The translations under genes and the position numbers were made by a program. Positions 34,254 through 42,179 of a stretch of 42,179 bases of DNA are shown piece after piece; position 1 is the stretch's first letter, and every line of letters starts with the position of its first letter. Where the stretch lies: assembly GCA_964595485.1 (NCBI GenBank), contig CAZQQN010000030.1, forward strand, positions 1 to 42,179, read 5' to 3'. Source of the stretch: CAZQQN01 sp964595485 (lineage in GTDB: Bacteria; Bacteroidota; Bacteroidia; CAILMK01; CAYYUA01). The notes beneath the pieces were generated by a model, which was not told the origin of the DNA, did not search any database, and saw only the letters and a list, made by a program, of their open reading frames with translations.

Positions 34254-34826
34254 ATGGCAAATACGCAAACCCGCCACCATTCCCTTATAAGTAAGGATTG
34301 TATTTACGATAGTTTTTTCCGGATTCATGAATTTTTGATCAAAAAGAAAGCTGATAATGAGGAGTTTAAGCGATTTGTTGTTACCAGGCCGGATGCAACC
34401 GTAATTTTACTTTATAACAGGGATGAAGATACGATACTTTTTGTCAGACAATTACGGGCTCCTGCTTTTGGCAGGGAGGCTTACCCTTATTTACTGGAAC
34501 TGCCTGCCGGTGTGCTCGAACCAGGTGAGGGCCCCCAGCAAACCATTGTGCGTGAAGCCAGGGAAGAAACAGGCTATTCGGTGGAAAACCCTCAGTTGAT
34601 TAAAAGCTTTTACGCTTCCCCAGGTACATTTTCTGAGAAGATTTTTGCGTTCTATGCTGAAGTTACCGGCGAAGATCAAAAGGATTCCGGAGGTGGGCTT
34701 GACGAAGAGTCAGAAGACCTGGAAATTCTTGAGCTGGAGCGCAATGAAGTATTCAAAATGATGAAGGAAGGCGATATAATGGATGCTAAGACTTTAGTGG
34801 CCTTGTATTGGTTTCGATTGCATTGA
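34254..34826 (+). CDS. Nudix hydrolase (ADP-ribose/GDP-mannose pyrophosphatase-like)
   Basis: 190 residues from the ATG at 34254; a TTG at 34245 lies inside the TAAATTTG box and is rejected. The Nudix box is complete, G86-x5-E-x7-REAREETGY (86-108), binding Mg2+ and cleaving a nucleoside diphosphate linked to another group. VRQLRAPAF before it and the PAGVLEPGE context resemble the NudF/NudK (ADP-sugar, GDP-mannose) group, so those are the likeliest substrates. It ends with a helical MDAKTLVALYWF that also fits. The -7 box ends 6 bases before the ATG, so the message may be leaderless. Confidence 0.88.
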   Translation: MANTQTRHHSLISKDCIYDSFFRIHEFLIKKKADNEEFKRFVVTRPDATVILLYNRDEDTILFVRQLRAPAFGREAYPYLLELPAGVLEPGEGPQQTIVREAREETGYSVENPQLIKSFYASPGTFSEKIFAFYAEVTGEDQKDSGGGLDEESEDLEILELERNEVFKMMKEGDIMDAKTLVALYWFRLH

Positions 34827-34955
34827 CTGGATCACTGTTAGTTGTTTTATAAATTAGATATTTCCTGCAAGCGTAGGCAATTAGATTGAAAGGTAATATC
34901 CTTTTTCACGCATTGATTTTTTTTAAATTCACGCCCTTTAAACCACGTGGCAAGC

Positions 34956-36218
34956 ATGACCCAATACCGAAAAATTGGCCTTGGGGTTGGCATTATTCTC
35001 ATTGCGATTCTCCTGTTTTGGTTTTTATCAGGCTCGGATAACGGCAATAAAAAAATGCTTAGCACCAAGGTTAAGCAAGGTCCATTTGAAGTAACTGTTA
35101 CAACAACCGGGCAATTAGAAGCCAAAAAATCTAAGGATATCCGCGGACCTTCGGGCTTAAGGAAAGCAGGCATCTACCGGGTTAAAATTACGGATATAAT
35201 TCCCGAAGGAACCCATGTAGATAGCGGAGATTACATTGCTTCTCTAAACCGCAAAGAAATATCCGAAAAGATCAAAGAAGTAAATAACCAATTAGAAAAA
35301 GCCCAATCCAAATACACCCAAACCCAATTAGATACCTCCCTGACCTTAAGGGGAAAAAGGGAAGAATTGGCTGATCTTAAGATAAACCTTGAACAGAAAA
35401 AAATAGAGCTCAAGCAGTCAAAATTTGAGCCGCCGGCTGTGCAAAGGCAAAAAGAAATTGAGCTGGAAAAGGCCAAAAGGGCTTACCAAGTGGCTAAAGA
35501 AAACTACCAAATTCAAAAAAGAAAAGCAGCAGCTAAGATCCAGGAAGTAGGAGCCAATTTAGCGACCCAGGAAAATAAATTCGAGGAATTGCAGGAATTG
35601 CTTTCAAAATTCCGCGTGACTGCTCCGCAGAGTGGAATGCTGATCTATGCCGATGATGGCAATCAAAAACAAAAAGAAGGATCCTCCATCAGCGCTTGGG
35701 ATCCAGTAGTGGCGAAGTTGCCGGACCTTTCGGAGATGATTTCCGTAACATACGTCAATGAAGTAGATATTAGTAAAGTTGATATAGGGCAGGAAGTAGA
35801 AATCGGTATTGATGCTTTCCCGGAAAAAAGCTATTCCGGAAAGGTGGTGGATGTGGCGAATGTAGGGGAAACCATCCCGAAAACGGATGCCAAGGTTTTC
35901 AAGGTAACCGTAAAATTAAACCAAACGGATAGTCTGCTCAGGCCTTCCATGACTACAAGCAATGAAATCATAACCGATCGCTTGAACCAGGCTACTTATA
36001 TACCGCTGGAAGCTTTGCATGGCAATGATACGACCAATTTTGTATTTCTGAAAGATGGATTTAGCGCTGTAAAACAAGAGGTAGTGCCGGGTATTAGCAG
36101 TGAAAATGAGGTGATCGTTAAAAAGGGCCTGGAGCCCAATGAAGAGGTTTATTTAACAGTGCCTGAAAAAAGTGAAAGCCTTAATTGGCAGACCCTTAAG
36201 GTGAAAAACGATTCCTAA
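34956..36218 (+). CDS. HlyD/MacA-type periplasmic adaptor of an efflux pump
   Basis: 420 residues from the ATG at 34956 (a GTG 9 bases upstream is possible). One N-terminal transmembrane anchor (about 6-26), a first biotinyl-lipoyl half (FEVTVTTTGQLEAKKSKDIRG), a coiled-coil hairpin of about 100 residues (EVNNQLEKAQSKYTQTQLD to EVGANLATQENKFEELQELLSK), the second lipoyl half (KFRVTAPQSGMLIY) and beta-barrel domains (VDIGQEVEIGIDAFPEKSYSGKV). Such adaptors bridge an inner membrane transporter to a TolC channel. First of three same-strand genes: adaptor, MacB-type permease (16 bases on) and TolC-like channel. Confidence 0.9.
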   Translation: MTQYRKIGLGVGIILIAILLFWFLSGSDNGNKKMLSTKVKQGPFEVTVTTTGQLEAKKSKDIRGPSGLRKAGIYRVKITDIIPEGTHVDSGDYIASLNRKEISEKIKEVNNQLEKAQSKYTQTQLDTSLTLRGKREELADLKINLEQKKIELKQSKFEPPAVQRQKEIELEKAKRAYQVAKENYQIQKRKAAAKIQEVGANLATQENKFEELQELLSKFRVTAPQSGMLIYADDGNQKQKEGSSISAWDPVVAKLPDLSEMISVTYVNEVDISKVDIGQEVEIGIDAFPEKSYSGKVVDVANVGETIPKTDAKVFKVTVKLNQTDSLLRPSMTTSNEIITDRLNQATYIPLEALHGNDTTNFVFLKDGFSAVKQEVVPGISSENEVIVKKGLEPNEEVYLTVPEKSESLNWQTLKVKNDS

Positions 36219-36234
36219 AGCACGATTGGCCTGA

Positions 36235-37626
36235 ATGGCCTTTTTATTCAATTTGCGGTTTATGGAGCGGTTTAAGTACAATTTTCAAAATGCCATAGAG
36301 GCGGTTTATTCCCACCTTTTCCGTTCTATCCTGACCGCGCTGGGAATTATTTTTGGCGTAGGGGCTGTCATTGCCATGCTGGCCGTAGGTAGCGGAGCCA
36401 AGCAAGAAGTGCTTAACCAATTGGAATTAGTCGGTGTTAACAACATCGTGATAGAACCGGTTTTGACCAAAAAAGACGAATCAGGGCAGGGGCAGAAGCA
36501 AGGTAAGAATAAAAAAAAGGCTTTCAAACGGTTCTCCGGGGGACTGACCCTTTTGGATGCTACCAGCATTGACGAGGTTATTCCGGGTATCCGGGAAACG
36601 AGTCCGGAAGTGGTATATAAAACCCATGCGGTTAAGAAGGGGCAAAGGGCTGAAACAAAGTTGGTTGGTATCAAACAATCATTTTTTGATGTTTTTAACC
36701 TTGATTTGAAAAGGGGAAAGAATTTTAACCAAAGCCAAATGGAAGGCGGTGAACCCGTTTGTATTATTGGCAGTGGTATTGTGAACCGTTTTTTTAGTTA
36801 TTCGAACCCACTTGGTGAAAAAATCAAAGTGGGTAATATCTGGCTGAAAGTGATCGGTGTTGTGGAATCGCGAAATGTAACCCAGCAAGCCAAAGAAAAC
36901 CTTGGAATACGCGATTATAACATGGATATTTACGCACCGGTAAAGACGGTGCTCAGGCGTTATAAAAACCGGGCTTTGATTACCGATGGCACCTTGCAAA
37001 GAAGAAAAAAGGATTCGAGAGATAATAAAGATGACAATGAGAATGGTAGAGACGATGAATCCACCTATCCGAATTACAACCAACTGGATAAAATTGTGGT
37101 ACAGGTGGGCGAAAAGCAATCCTTAAAAGCCACTCAAGGGGTTATAACCCGTATGCTGAAACGGAGACACAACCAAGTGCAGGATTTTCGGGTCAAAGCA
37201 CCCGAACTGCTGTTAAAACAGCAACAGGAAACCAAAAATATCTTTAACATTGTATTGGGCTCGATTGCCGGTATTTCCCTTTTAGTGGGCGGTATAGGCA
37301 TTATGAATATCATGTTGGCTTCCGTTATGGAGCGAACGAAAGAAATCGGAATTCGTCAAGCTCTTGGGGCAACACCTGGGGATATCATTACCCAATTTGT
37401 CAGTGAGGCTACTGTCATAAGTCTTAGTGGTGGCCTCATCGGAGTTGGGTTTGGTATGGCCACTGCTAAGCTTATCACCTATTTTGCTGGTATTGAAACC
37501 CTGATCACTTTACCCGCTATTGTGCTTTCGTTTGTTGTGGCCGCTTCAATTGGGCTTATTTTTGGTATATATCCGGCCCAGAAAGCGGCTAAGCAGGACC
37601 CGATCGAGTCGCTTCGGTATGAATAA
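36235..37626 (+). CDS. MacB-type ABC transporter permease (no ATPase domain)
   Basis: 463 residues. One transmembrane helix near the N-terminus (about 31-52, SILTALGIIFGVGAVIAMLAVG), a large periplasmic MacB core domain (about 55-325), and three C-terminal helices of the FtsX permease (NIFNIVLGSIAGISLLVGGIGIMNIMLASVMERTKEIGIRQALGA..., LITLPAIVLSFVVAASIGLIFG, ending AAKQDPIESLRYE). MacB-like transporters move substrates from the periplasm by a mechanical cycle driven by a cytoplasmic ATPase. Here the ATPase is neither fused nor adjacent, so it must come from elsewhere. The start could also be Met10 (36262). An internal stretch (about 243-280) is highly charged (RRKKDSRDNKDDNENGRDDE). Confidence 0.9.
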   Translation: MAFLFNLRFMERFKYNFQNAIEAVYSHLFRSILTALGIIFGVGAVIAMLAVGSGAKQEVLNQLELVGVNNIVIEPVLTKKDESGQGQKQGKNKKKAFKRFSGGLTLLDATSIDEVIPGIRETSPEVVYKTHAVKKGQRAETKLVGIKQSFFDVFNLDLKRGKNFNQSQMEGGEPVCIIGSGIVNRFFSYSNPLGEKIKVGNIWLKVIGVVESRNVTQQAKENLGIRDYNMDIYAPVKTVLRRYKNRALITDGTLQRRKKDSRDNKDDNENGRDDESTYPNYNQLDKIVVQVGEKQSLKATQGVITRMLKRRHNQVQDFRVKAPELLLKQQQETKNIFNIVLGSIAGISLLVGGIGIMNIMLASVMERTKEIGIRQALGATPGDIITQFVSEATVISLSGGLIGVGFGMATAKLITYFAGIETLITLPAIVLSFVVAASIGLIFGIYPAQKAAKQDPIESLRYE

Positions 37627-37791
37627 TCAGAATTGGAAAAAGGTGGAACTTGAAAAGAAATACTTGATATTTCAGCGATCTGACGCTTTAAGGTTAATTT
37701 TTGAGGTTTGATAACATATAACCTGTTTCACCGCTTATTACATTTCTTAATGCATTAAGGTTAGATTTGTTATTGGCAAAACATTTTGTTC

Positions 37792-39270
37792 ATGCGTACA
37801 ACTTGGCTTTTTTTGGTGGTTTTCCTCTTACCTTTTTCTTGCCTTAAAGCCCAGGACACCCTGGATTTGAATCTTCAACAAGTTATTCAACTGGCCCGGG
37901 AACAATCGCCAAAAGCTAAAGCAGCTATTAATCGTTTTAAAAACAGTTATTGGGAATATGAGATCTACCAGTCCCAAAAGCTTCCTAAGCTTAACCTGCA
38001 AGGTACTGTGCCCCGGTTTAACAGGTCTATCGAAGAGGTTACACAACCCGATGGCACAGATCGCTTTGTGGAAAATTCGCAAGCGAATTACTCCACTAAC
38101 TTGTCTTTATCACAGGAATTGCCTTTTACCGGAGGCAGGCTAACCCTTAATAGCGAGCTCAGACGAATTGATATTTTTGGCCAAAATGAATCAACCTCCT
38201 ACTTATCCACACCATTATCTATTGGGTATAGCCAGCCGATTTTTGCTTTTAATCGCTTTAAATGGGCTAATAAAATAGAGCCGTTGAAATATCGTGAATC
38301 AAAACGGCAATACTTACAGTCTATGGAAGATGTTGCCATTGAAGCGGTTAAACAGTTCTTTGATGTATACTCGGCAAAAATAAATAAAAAAATAGCTAAG
38401 CGGAATAAAGCCAATACAGATACCCTTTACAAGGTAGCCAAAGGGCGATATGATATGGGCAAGGTACCTGAGAACAAGTTGCTTCAGATGGAACAACGGC
38501 AATTAAATGCCGAACTATCGGTTGACCAATCTGAACTGACCTACCGCAACAAAATATCCCGTCTACGATCTTTTTTGGGCCTGGACGAGGGAACGCCTGT
38601 CAAACTATCATCGCCTGAAAAGCCAGAAACTTACAAGGTGAGTAGAAATAAGGCTATCAACCAGGCAATGCAGAATCGCAAGGAGTCTCTGCAGTTTAAG
38701 CGCAGGCAGTTAGAAGCCAAACGGGATGTGGAAAAAGCCCGGAAAAATACAGGCCTTAATAACACTGAGTTGTTTGCTCAATATGGCCTATCAAATAATG
38801 CGGGGGAGTTTTCCAATGTCTACACCAGACCGCAGGATCAACAGGGCATTCAATTTGGTTTTTCGCTTCCCATTTTGGATTGGGGGCGCTCCAAAGCAAG
38901 ACGGAAAAAGGCAGAAGCTAACCAGCAATTGGCAAAAAGCCGCGTGAAACAAGATAAGATTCAATTTCGCCAAAAGGTAATTCTGGCTGTCCAGGAATTT
39001 AACATGCAGGCTAAGCAGCTGAAAGTGGCCGCCAAAGCAAATAAAGTGGGGCAGAAGCGTTACAGCATTGCCAAAAAGCGTTTCAAAATTGGTAAAGTCA
39101 ATATCACCGATCTTAACAGGGCAGCAACGGAAAGGGATGAAAACAAGCGGTCGTTTATTGAATCCCTTCGCAGTTTTTGGAACAGTAAATATAAGCTTAA
39201 AAAGGTAACCCTATACGATTTTAAAGAAGACCGGCCCCTTGGTTTTTCGGAAGAAGCAATAATCGATTAA
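37792..39270 (+). CDS. TolC-family outer membrane channel protein
   Basis: 492 residues from the ATG at 37792; the TTG at 37786 that opens the frame was not used. Signal peptide (MRTTWLFLVVFLLPFSCLKAQ) then two repeats of the outer membrane efflux protein fold: DLNLQQVIQLAREQSPKAKAA, a beta section rich in aromatic residues, long helices (AKINKKIAKRNKANTDTLYKVAKGRYDMGKVPENKLLQMEQ) and the matching second half (FGFSLPILDWGRSKARRKKAEANQQLAKSRVKQDK...GKVNITDLNRA). Trimeric channel across the outer membrane and periplasm. It belongs with the adaptor and permease genes before it, 165 bases away. Confidence 0.92.
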   Translation: MRTTWLFLVVFLLPFSCLKAQDTLDLNLQQVIQLAREQSPKAKAAINRFKNSYWEYEIYQSQKLPKLNLQGTVPRFNRSIEEVTQPDGTDRFVENSQANYSTNLSLSQELPFTGGRLTLNSELRRIDIFGQNESTSYLSTPLSIGYSQPIFAFNRFKWANKIEPLKYRESKRQYLQSMEDVAIEAVKQFFDVYSAKINKKIAKRNKANTDTLYKVAKGRYDMGKVPENKLLQMEQRQLNAELSVDQSELTYRNKISRLRSFLGLDEGTPVKLSSPEKPETYKVSRNKAINQAMQNRKESLQFKRRQLEAKRDVEKARKNTGLNNTELFAQYGLSNNAGEFSNVYTRPQDQQGIQFGFSLPILDWGRSKARRKKAEANQQLAKSRVKQDKIQFRQKVILAVQEFNMQAKQLKVAAKANKVGQKRYSIAKKRFKIGKVNITDLNRAATERDENKRSFIESLRSFWNSKYKLKKVTLYDFKEDRPLGFSEEAIID

Positions 39271-39312
39271 AGCCTATCTATTTTGCCATGACCAAAAGAA
39301 TAAAACAAGGTA

Positions 39313-39429
39313 CGGAATTTCCGAGCTACTTACTGAGCCCATAGAAAGCGGATTACAAATCCGAAAGAGTAGCAGGGCTGTTCGGGATTTGTAACACCTA
39401 ACTATAAAAGTTGGGGATTTACAATCCCC
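39313..39429. repeat. Cluster of short hairpin repeats (REP-like)
   Basis: Three palindromic pieces in 117 bases: CGGAATTTCCG (39313-39323), CGGATT-ACA-AATCCG (39349-39363) and GGGGATT-TAC-AATCCCC (39413-39429), with GGGATTTGTAAC (39384-39395) resembling one more arm. The shared ATT-AC-AAT core suggests a degenerate REP-type element like those of Bacteroidota. No transposase is near. Confidence 0.5.
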
Positions 39430-39517
39430 ATAAGTTTCAAAAGAGGAAAGCAGCAGGAGTTAAATGGTAAATTAAGTCAAGGTATTTCAGGATTTGTGTG
39501 CTTAAACGGGTTCATTA

Positions 39518-39549
39518 TTTAACCATTTCTTAAGCGCATATTATTTTTG
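39518..39549 (+). promoter_or_regulatory. Promoter of the ACMSD-kynU unit
   Basis: TTTA (39518-39521), 20 bases, then TATTTTTG (39542-39549), a perfect TAnnTTTG box. Transcription would start near 39556. Confidence 0.45.
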
Positions 39550-39587
39550 AAAGGTTTTATTGATAATAAAGCAATGAAAGGTTTTTT

Positions 39588-39593
39588 AAGGAG
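39588..39593 (+). promoter_or_regulatory. Shine-Dalgarno site of the ACMSD gene
   Basis: AAGGAG six bases before the ATG at 39600. A good Shine-Dalgarno match is unusual here, where most genes lack one, and it fixes the start. Confidence 0.6.
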
Positions 39594-39599
39594 TTAATC

Positions 39600-40691
39600 A
39601 TGGCTGATTTATTTTCAACAACCCCGAAAACCCCGAAAGAGCAAATATTCACGATTGATATCCACAATCATATTTTGCCCGATAATTGGCCTGATCTCAA
39701 AGAGCGCTACGGGTATGGCGGTTTCATTAAAATGGAGCACCATGACCACTGCAAAGCCCGTTTATGGAAAGATGATCAATTCTTTCGAGAGGTGAATGAT
39801 AACATGTGGTCGCCAGATAGGCGTATGATTGACTGTGATAATAGCCAGGTTGATGTGCAGGTGCTTTCAACAGTCCCCGTCATGTTTACTTACTGGGCCA
39901 AGCCTGAAGATACCCTTGATCTTTCTAAGATCTTGAATGACCATATGGCGTCTGTGGTGGATAGGTATCCCGATCGTTTTGTGGGACTTGGTACGTTACC
40001 CATGCAGGCACCGGAATTAGCCGCTAAAGAATTGGAACGGGCTGTCAAGGAATTAGGTCTGGCAGGGGTTGAAATTGGCTCCCACATTAACCAGTGGAAT
40101 CTTAATGACAGCCACCTTTATCCATTTTATGAAGCCGCTGAGGATTTGGGTGCTGCGGTTTTTGTTCACCCCTGGGATATGATGGGTTCAAGTGAAATGC
40201 CGGATTACTGGTTACCCTGGTTGGTTGGTATGCCTGCAGAAACTTCCCGTGCTATCTGCTCTATGATTTTCGGAGGAATTTTTGAAAAATTCCCTGATCT
40301 AAGGGTTGCATTTGCTCACGGGGGCGGTTCATTCCCCTCAACCATTGGTCGCATAGAGCACGGGTGGAAGGTAAGACCTGATCTGTGTGCCAAAGATAAC
40401 AACATTAATCCCCGCCATTACTTGGGGCAGTTTTATTTGGATTCTTTGGTTCACAATAAATATGTGCTGGATGCTATTGTCCAATTAGTGGGCTATGATA
40501 AGGTAGCAATGGGAACTGATTATCCCTTTCCCCTTGGCGATCTGGATCCGGGCGTGGATATCCATGGGCTCAACTACAGCAGAGAAGTGAAAGAGTGGTT
40601 ACTGTACAAATCTGCCCTTGAATGGCTAAACCTTTCAGATGATCAGCTAAAAAACCTAAAACTGGCGGATTACCCTAAATCCCACTCTTAA
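39600..40691 (+). CDS. 2-amino-3-carboxymuconate-6-semialdehyde decarboxylase (ACMSD)
   Basis: 363 residues of the amidohydrolase superfamily. Zinc ligands: His22 and His24 (DIHNH), His190 (FVHPWD) and Asp307 (MGTDYPFP), with active-site His240 (FAHGGG). Length, the first-strand FTIDIHNHILP and MGTDYPFPLGD fit ACMSD. The enzyme removes CO2 from aminocarboxymuconate semialdehyde and so directs tryptophan-derived carbon away from quinolinate and NAD. The kynureninase gene follows 52 bases later, which supports this name over other decarboxylases of the superfamily (for example 5-carboxyvanillate or 2,6-dihydroxybenzoate enzymes). Confidence 0.88.
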   Translation: MADLFSTTPKTPKEQIFTIDIHNHILPDNWPDLKERYGYGGFIKMEHHDHCKARLWKDDQFFREVNDNMWSPDRRMIDCDNSQVDVQVLSTVPVMFTYWAKPEDTLDLSKILNDHMASVVDRYPDRFVGLGTLPMQAPELAAKELERAVKELGLAGVEIGSHINQWNLNDSHLYPFYEAAEDLGAAVFVHPWDMMGSSEMPDYWLPWLVGMPAETSRAICSMIFGGIFEKFPDLRVAFAHGGGSFPSTIGRIEHGWKVRPDLCAKDNNINPRHYLGQFYLDSLVHNKYVLDAIVQLVGYDKVAMGTDYPFPLGDLDPGVDIHGLNYSREVKEWLLYKSALEWLNLSDDQLKNLKLADYPKSHS

Positions 40692-40743
40692 GGGCTAATT
40701 TTGCACACTTTAGCTGTTGTAACGTTAGGTTGAAAAGTGTATT

Positions 40744-42033
40744 ATGGAAGATTGGCAATTTGAAGGTAACCGTGAGTTTGCCCGCTCTTTAGATCAAGGA
40801 GACCCGCTTCGTGAATTCAGGGACCGGTTTTATTTTCCGGTAAATGAGGCTGATAAGCCCAAAATTTACTTTTGCGGGAATTCCCTTGGGCTGCAGCCTA
40901 AATCGGTCAAGGAGCACCTGGAAATTGAGCTGGAAGATTGGCAAAAAATGGGCGTAGATGGCCATTTTCAGGGTACGAATCCGTGGTTTCACTACCATAA
41001 ATTTTTTGTGGATTCCCTTTGCCGGCTAACCGGGGCAAACGAGCATGAGGTAGTGGCTATGAACACACTATCCGTGAACCTTCATTTGATGATGGTATCC
41101 TTTTACCAGCCTACGCCTAAACGGAACAAGATCATCATAGAAAGCGGTGCTTTTCCGTCAGATCAATTTGCCGTTGAGAGCCAGGTTCGCTATCACGGCT
41201 TCGATCCACTTGAGGCCATCGTTAAGGTTGAACCGCGTTCAGGGGAACATACCATCCGAAATGATGACATTGTACAAACCATAGCCGATTACCGGGATGA
41301 AGTGGCCTTGGTTCTCCTGCCGGGCGTTCAATTTTACAGCGGGCAGTTTTTAGATATACCAACCATTACCCATGCAGCGCATGAAGTTGGATCTTACGTT
41401 GGGTTTGACCTTGCTCATGCCATTGGTAACGTTTTGCTCCGCTTACACGACTGGGATGTGGATTTCGCTGTGTGGTGCTCCTACAAATACCTTAATTCCG
41501 GGCCAGGCGGCGTTGGGGGTGCTTTTATCAATGAACGCTATGCGGATAGTGAACTGCCCAGATTTGCCGGATGGTGGGGGCATAGTGAGGACAGCCGGTT
41601 CGAGATCAACAAAGGATTCAAACCTGTTTATGGGGCAGCTGGTTGGCAGTTAAGCAATGCCCAGGTTTTACCCATGGCAGCCCACAAAGCCGCACTGGCT
41701 ATCTTTGACGAAGCTGGCCTGGATTCTTTGGTCAACAAAAGTCGAAAACTCACGGCTTATTTGGCATTCCTGATCCATCAAATTCAATCCGAACAACAGG
41801 CGCAGGACTACGAGATTATAACCCCGGAGAATCCTGACAAAAGAGGTGCTCAGCTATCCATTCTGGTTAAAGAAAATGCGCAAGAGCTCCATGAAAAAAT
41901 CATACAAAGTGATGTAGTAGCTGATTACCGAGAGCCCAATGTAATCAGGGTAGCACCTGTTCCTTTGTATAATGGATTTGAGGAAGTTTTTGAATTCAGT
42001 GAGATTTTAAGGGCCCACACCATCAATGGTTGA
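40744..42033 (+). CDS. kynU: Kynureninase
   Basis: 429 residues, PLP-dependent, fold type I. Hydrolyses kynurenine (or 3-hydroxykynurenine) to anthranilate (or 3-hydroxyanthranilate) plus alanine. Motifs: FCGNSLGLQP near the N-terminus, NTLSVNLHLMM (phosphate site), FDLAHAIGN with Asp222 for the pyridine nitrogen, and CSYKYLNSGPGG with Lys248 as the Schiff-base residue. Normal length and intact. Follows ACMSD; the other pathway genes (kynurenine 3-monooxygenase, 3-hydroxyanthranilate dioxygenase) would be expected to the right of the window, which ends 146 bases later. Confidence 0.95.
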   Translation: MEDWQFEGNREFARSLDQGDPLREFRDRFYFPVNEADKPKIYFCGNSLGLQPKSVKEHLEIELEDWQKMGVDGHFQGTNPWFHYHKFFVDSLCRLTGANEHEVVAMNTLSVNLHLMMVSFYQPTPKRNKIIIESGAFPSDQFAVESQVRYHGFDPLEAIVKVEPRSGEHTIRNDDIVQTIADYRDEVALVLLPGVQFYSGQFLDIPTITHAAHEVGSYVGFDLAHAIGNVLLRLHDWDVDFAVWCSYKYLNSGPGGVGGAFINERYADSELPRFAGWWGHSEDSRFEINKGFKPVYGAAGWQLSNAQVLPMAAHKAALAIFDEAGLDSLVNKSRKLTAYLAFLIHQIQSEQQAQDYEIITPENPDKRGAQLSILVKENAQELHEKIIQSDVVADYREPNVIRVAPVPLYNGFEEVFEFSEILRAHTING

Positions 42034-42120
42034 AAATCATTTTGAAAACCGTTGCCTTGGAGCTAATTTTCTTAGCTGGTGCGGCCTTAAAGTTTTTTCA
42101 CTATAAACTGAATTAGTTGA

Positions 42121-42171
42121 GCCACGAGTTTTGCTACTCGATTGTTTGCTCTTTGCTCAGATATTCGTGGC
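42121..42171. repeat. Short inverted repeat at the window end
   Basis: GCCACGA (42121-42127) and TCGTGGC (42165-42171) form a 7-bp inverted repeat with a 37-base loop, downstream of kynU. No T run follows, so it is not a clear terminator. Confidence 0.3.
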
Positions 42172-42179
42172 ACAGGTAA

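Larger units (their letters stand above)
39271..39599. other. Intergenic region between the efflux and kynurenine genes
   Basis: 329 bases holding the REP-like hairpins (39313-39429) and the promoter and ribosome site of the ACMSD gene. No gene is supported; the longest plus-strand frame starting in it is 18 codons. Confidence 0.6.

Noticed and set aside
1..42179. CRISPR array, prophage or insertion sequence
   Set aside because: No regularly spaced direct repeats, integrase, transposase or phage structural gene was found; the gene content is chromosomal.

Overview
The window is a chromosomal segment of a Bacteroidota bacterium, probably a Cytophagales-type marine or free-living lineage. Supporting signs are type A and type B type IX secretion (T9SS) C-terminal domains, an Omp28-like protein, a Rho with a large charged insert, a split nusB/DUF1573/yajC/YbbR/coaE cluster, repeated promoter elements of the TTTG-N19-TAnnTTTG form, and few Shine-Dalgarno sequences. 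The genus cannot be named from the sequence alone. No rRNA, tRNA, CRISPR array, prophage or intact insertion sequence was found.

Layout. 1-4800: two tandem minus-strand genes for large secreted T9SS proteins, the first cut by the window edge. 4953-8221: a Pif1-type helicase and two short-chain dehydrogenase/epimerase family genes. 8324-15044: an M42 aminopeptidase, an Omp28-like and a small T9SS type A protein (divergent), a FadL/OmpP1-type porin and an Arg/Asn/Gly-rich lipoprotein. 15165-21960: housekeeping genes proS, folA-thyA, pyruvate dehydrogenase E2 and rho. 22045-25124: a compact minus-strand operon cysM-like / JAMM protease / CysO-like sulfur carrier / MoeZ-like activating enzyme. 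25347-33927: polyprenyl synthase, gyrB, coaE, YbbR, yajC, DUF1573, nusB and leucine-type dehydrogenase. 34254-39270: a Nudix hydrolase, then an adaptor/permease/TolC efflux cluster without its own ATPase gene. 39600-42033: ACMSD and kynureninase of the kynurenine pathway.

The most interesting system is at 21966-25179. The four operon genes match the protein-thiocarboxylate route to cysteine. The MoeZ-like enzyme (adenylation plus rhodanese) would load sulfur on the carrier protein, the CysM-like PLP enzyme would transfer it to an activated serine, and the JAMM protease would release cysteine. The carrier does not end in Gly-Gly but in Gly-Gly-Leu-Ile-Ser, so the protease probably also matures it. 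Upstream of the first gene lies an apparent cysteine-sensing transcription attenuator. It has a 29-codon leader ORF with six Cys codons in seven positions, a 15-nt segment able to form an antiterminator (14 of 15 pairs), and an 11-bp terminator hairpin followed by eight T. The end product would thus control its own operon through ribosome stalling at Cys codons. This attenuator is read directly from the sequence; the mechanism is inferred.

Several starts were moved from the longest reading frame to an internal ATG because the upstream extension used TTG/GTG, ran into a promoter or terminator, or preceded a clear signal peptide or family N-terminus (entries say which).
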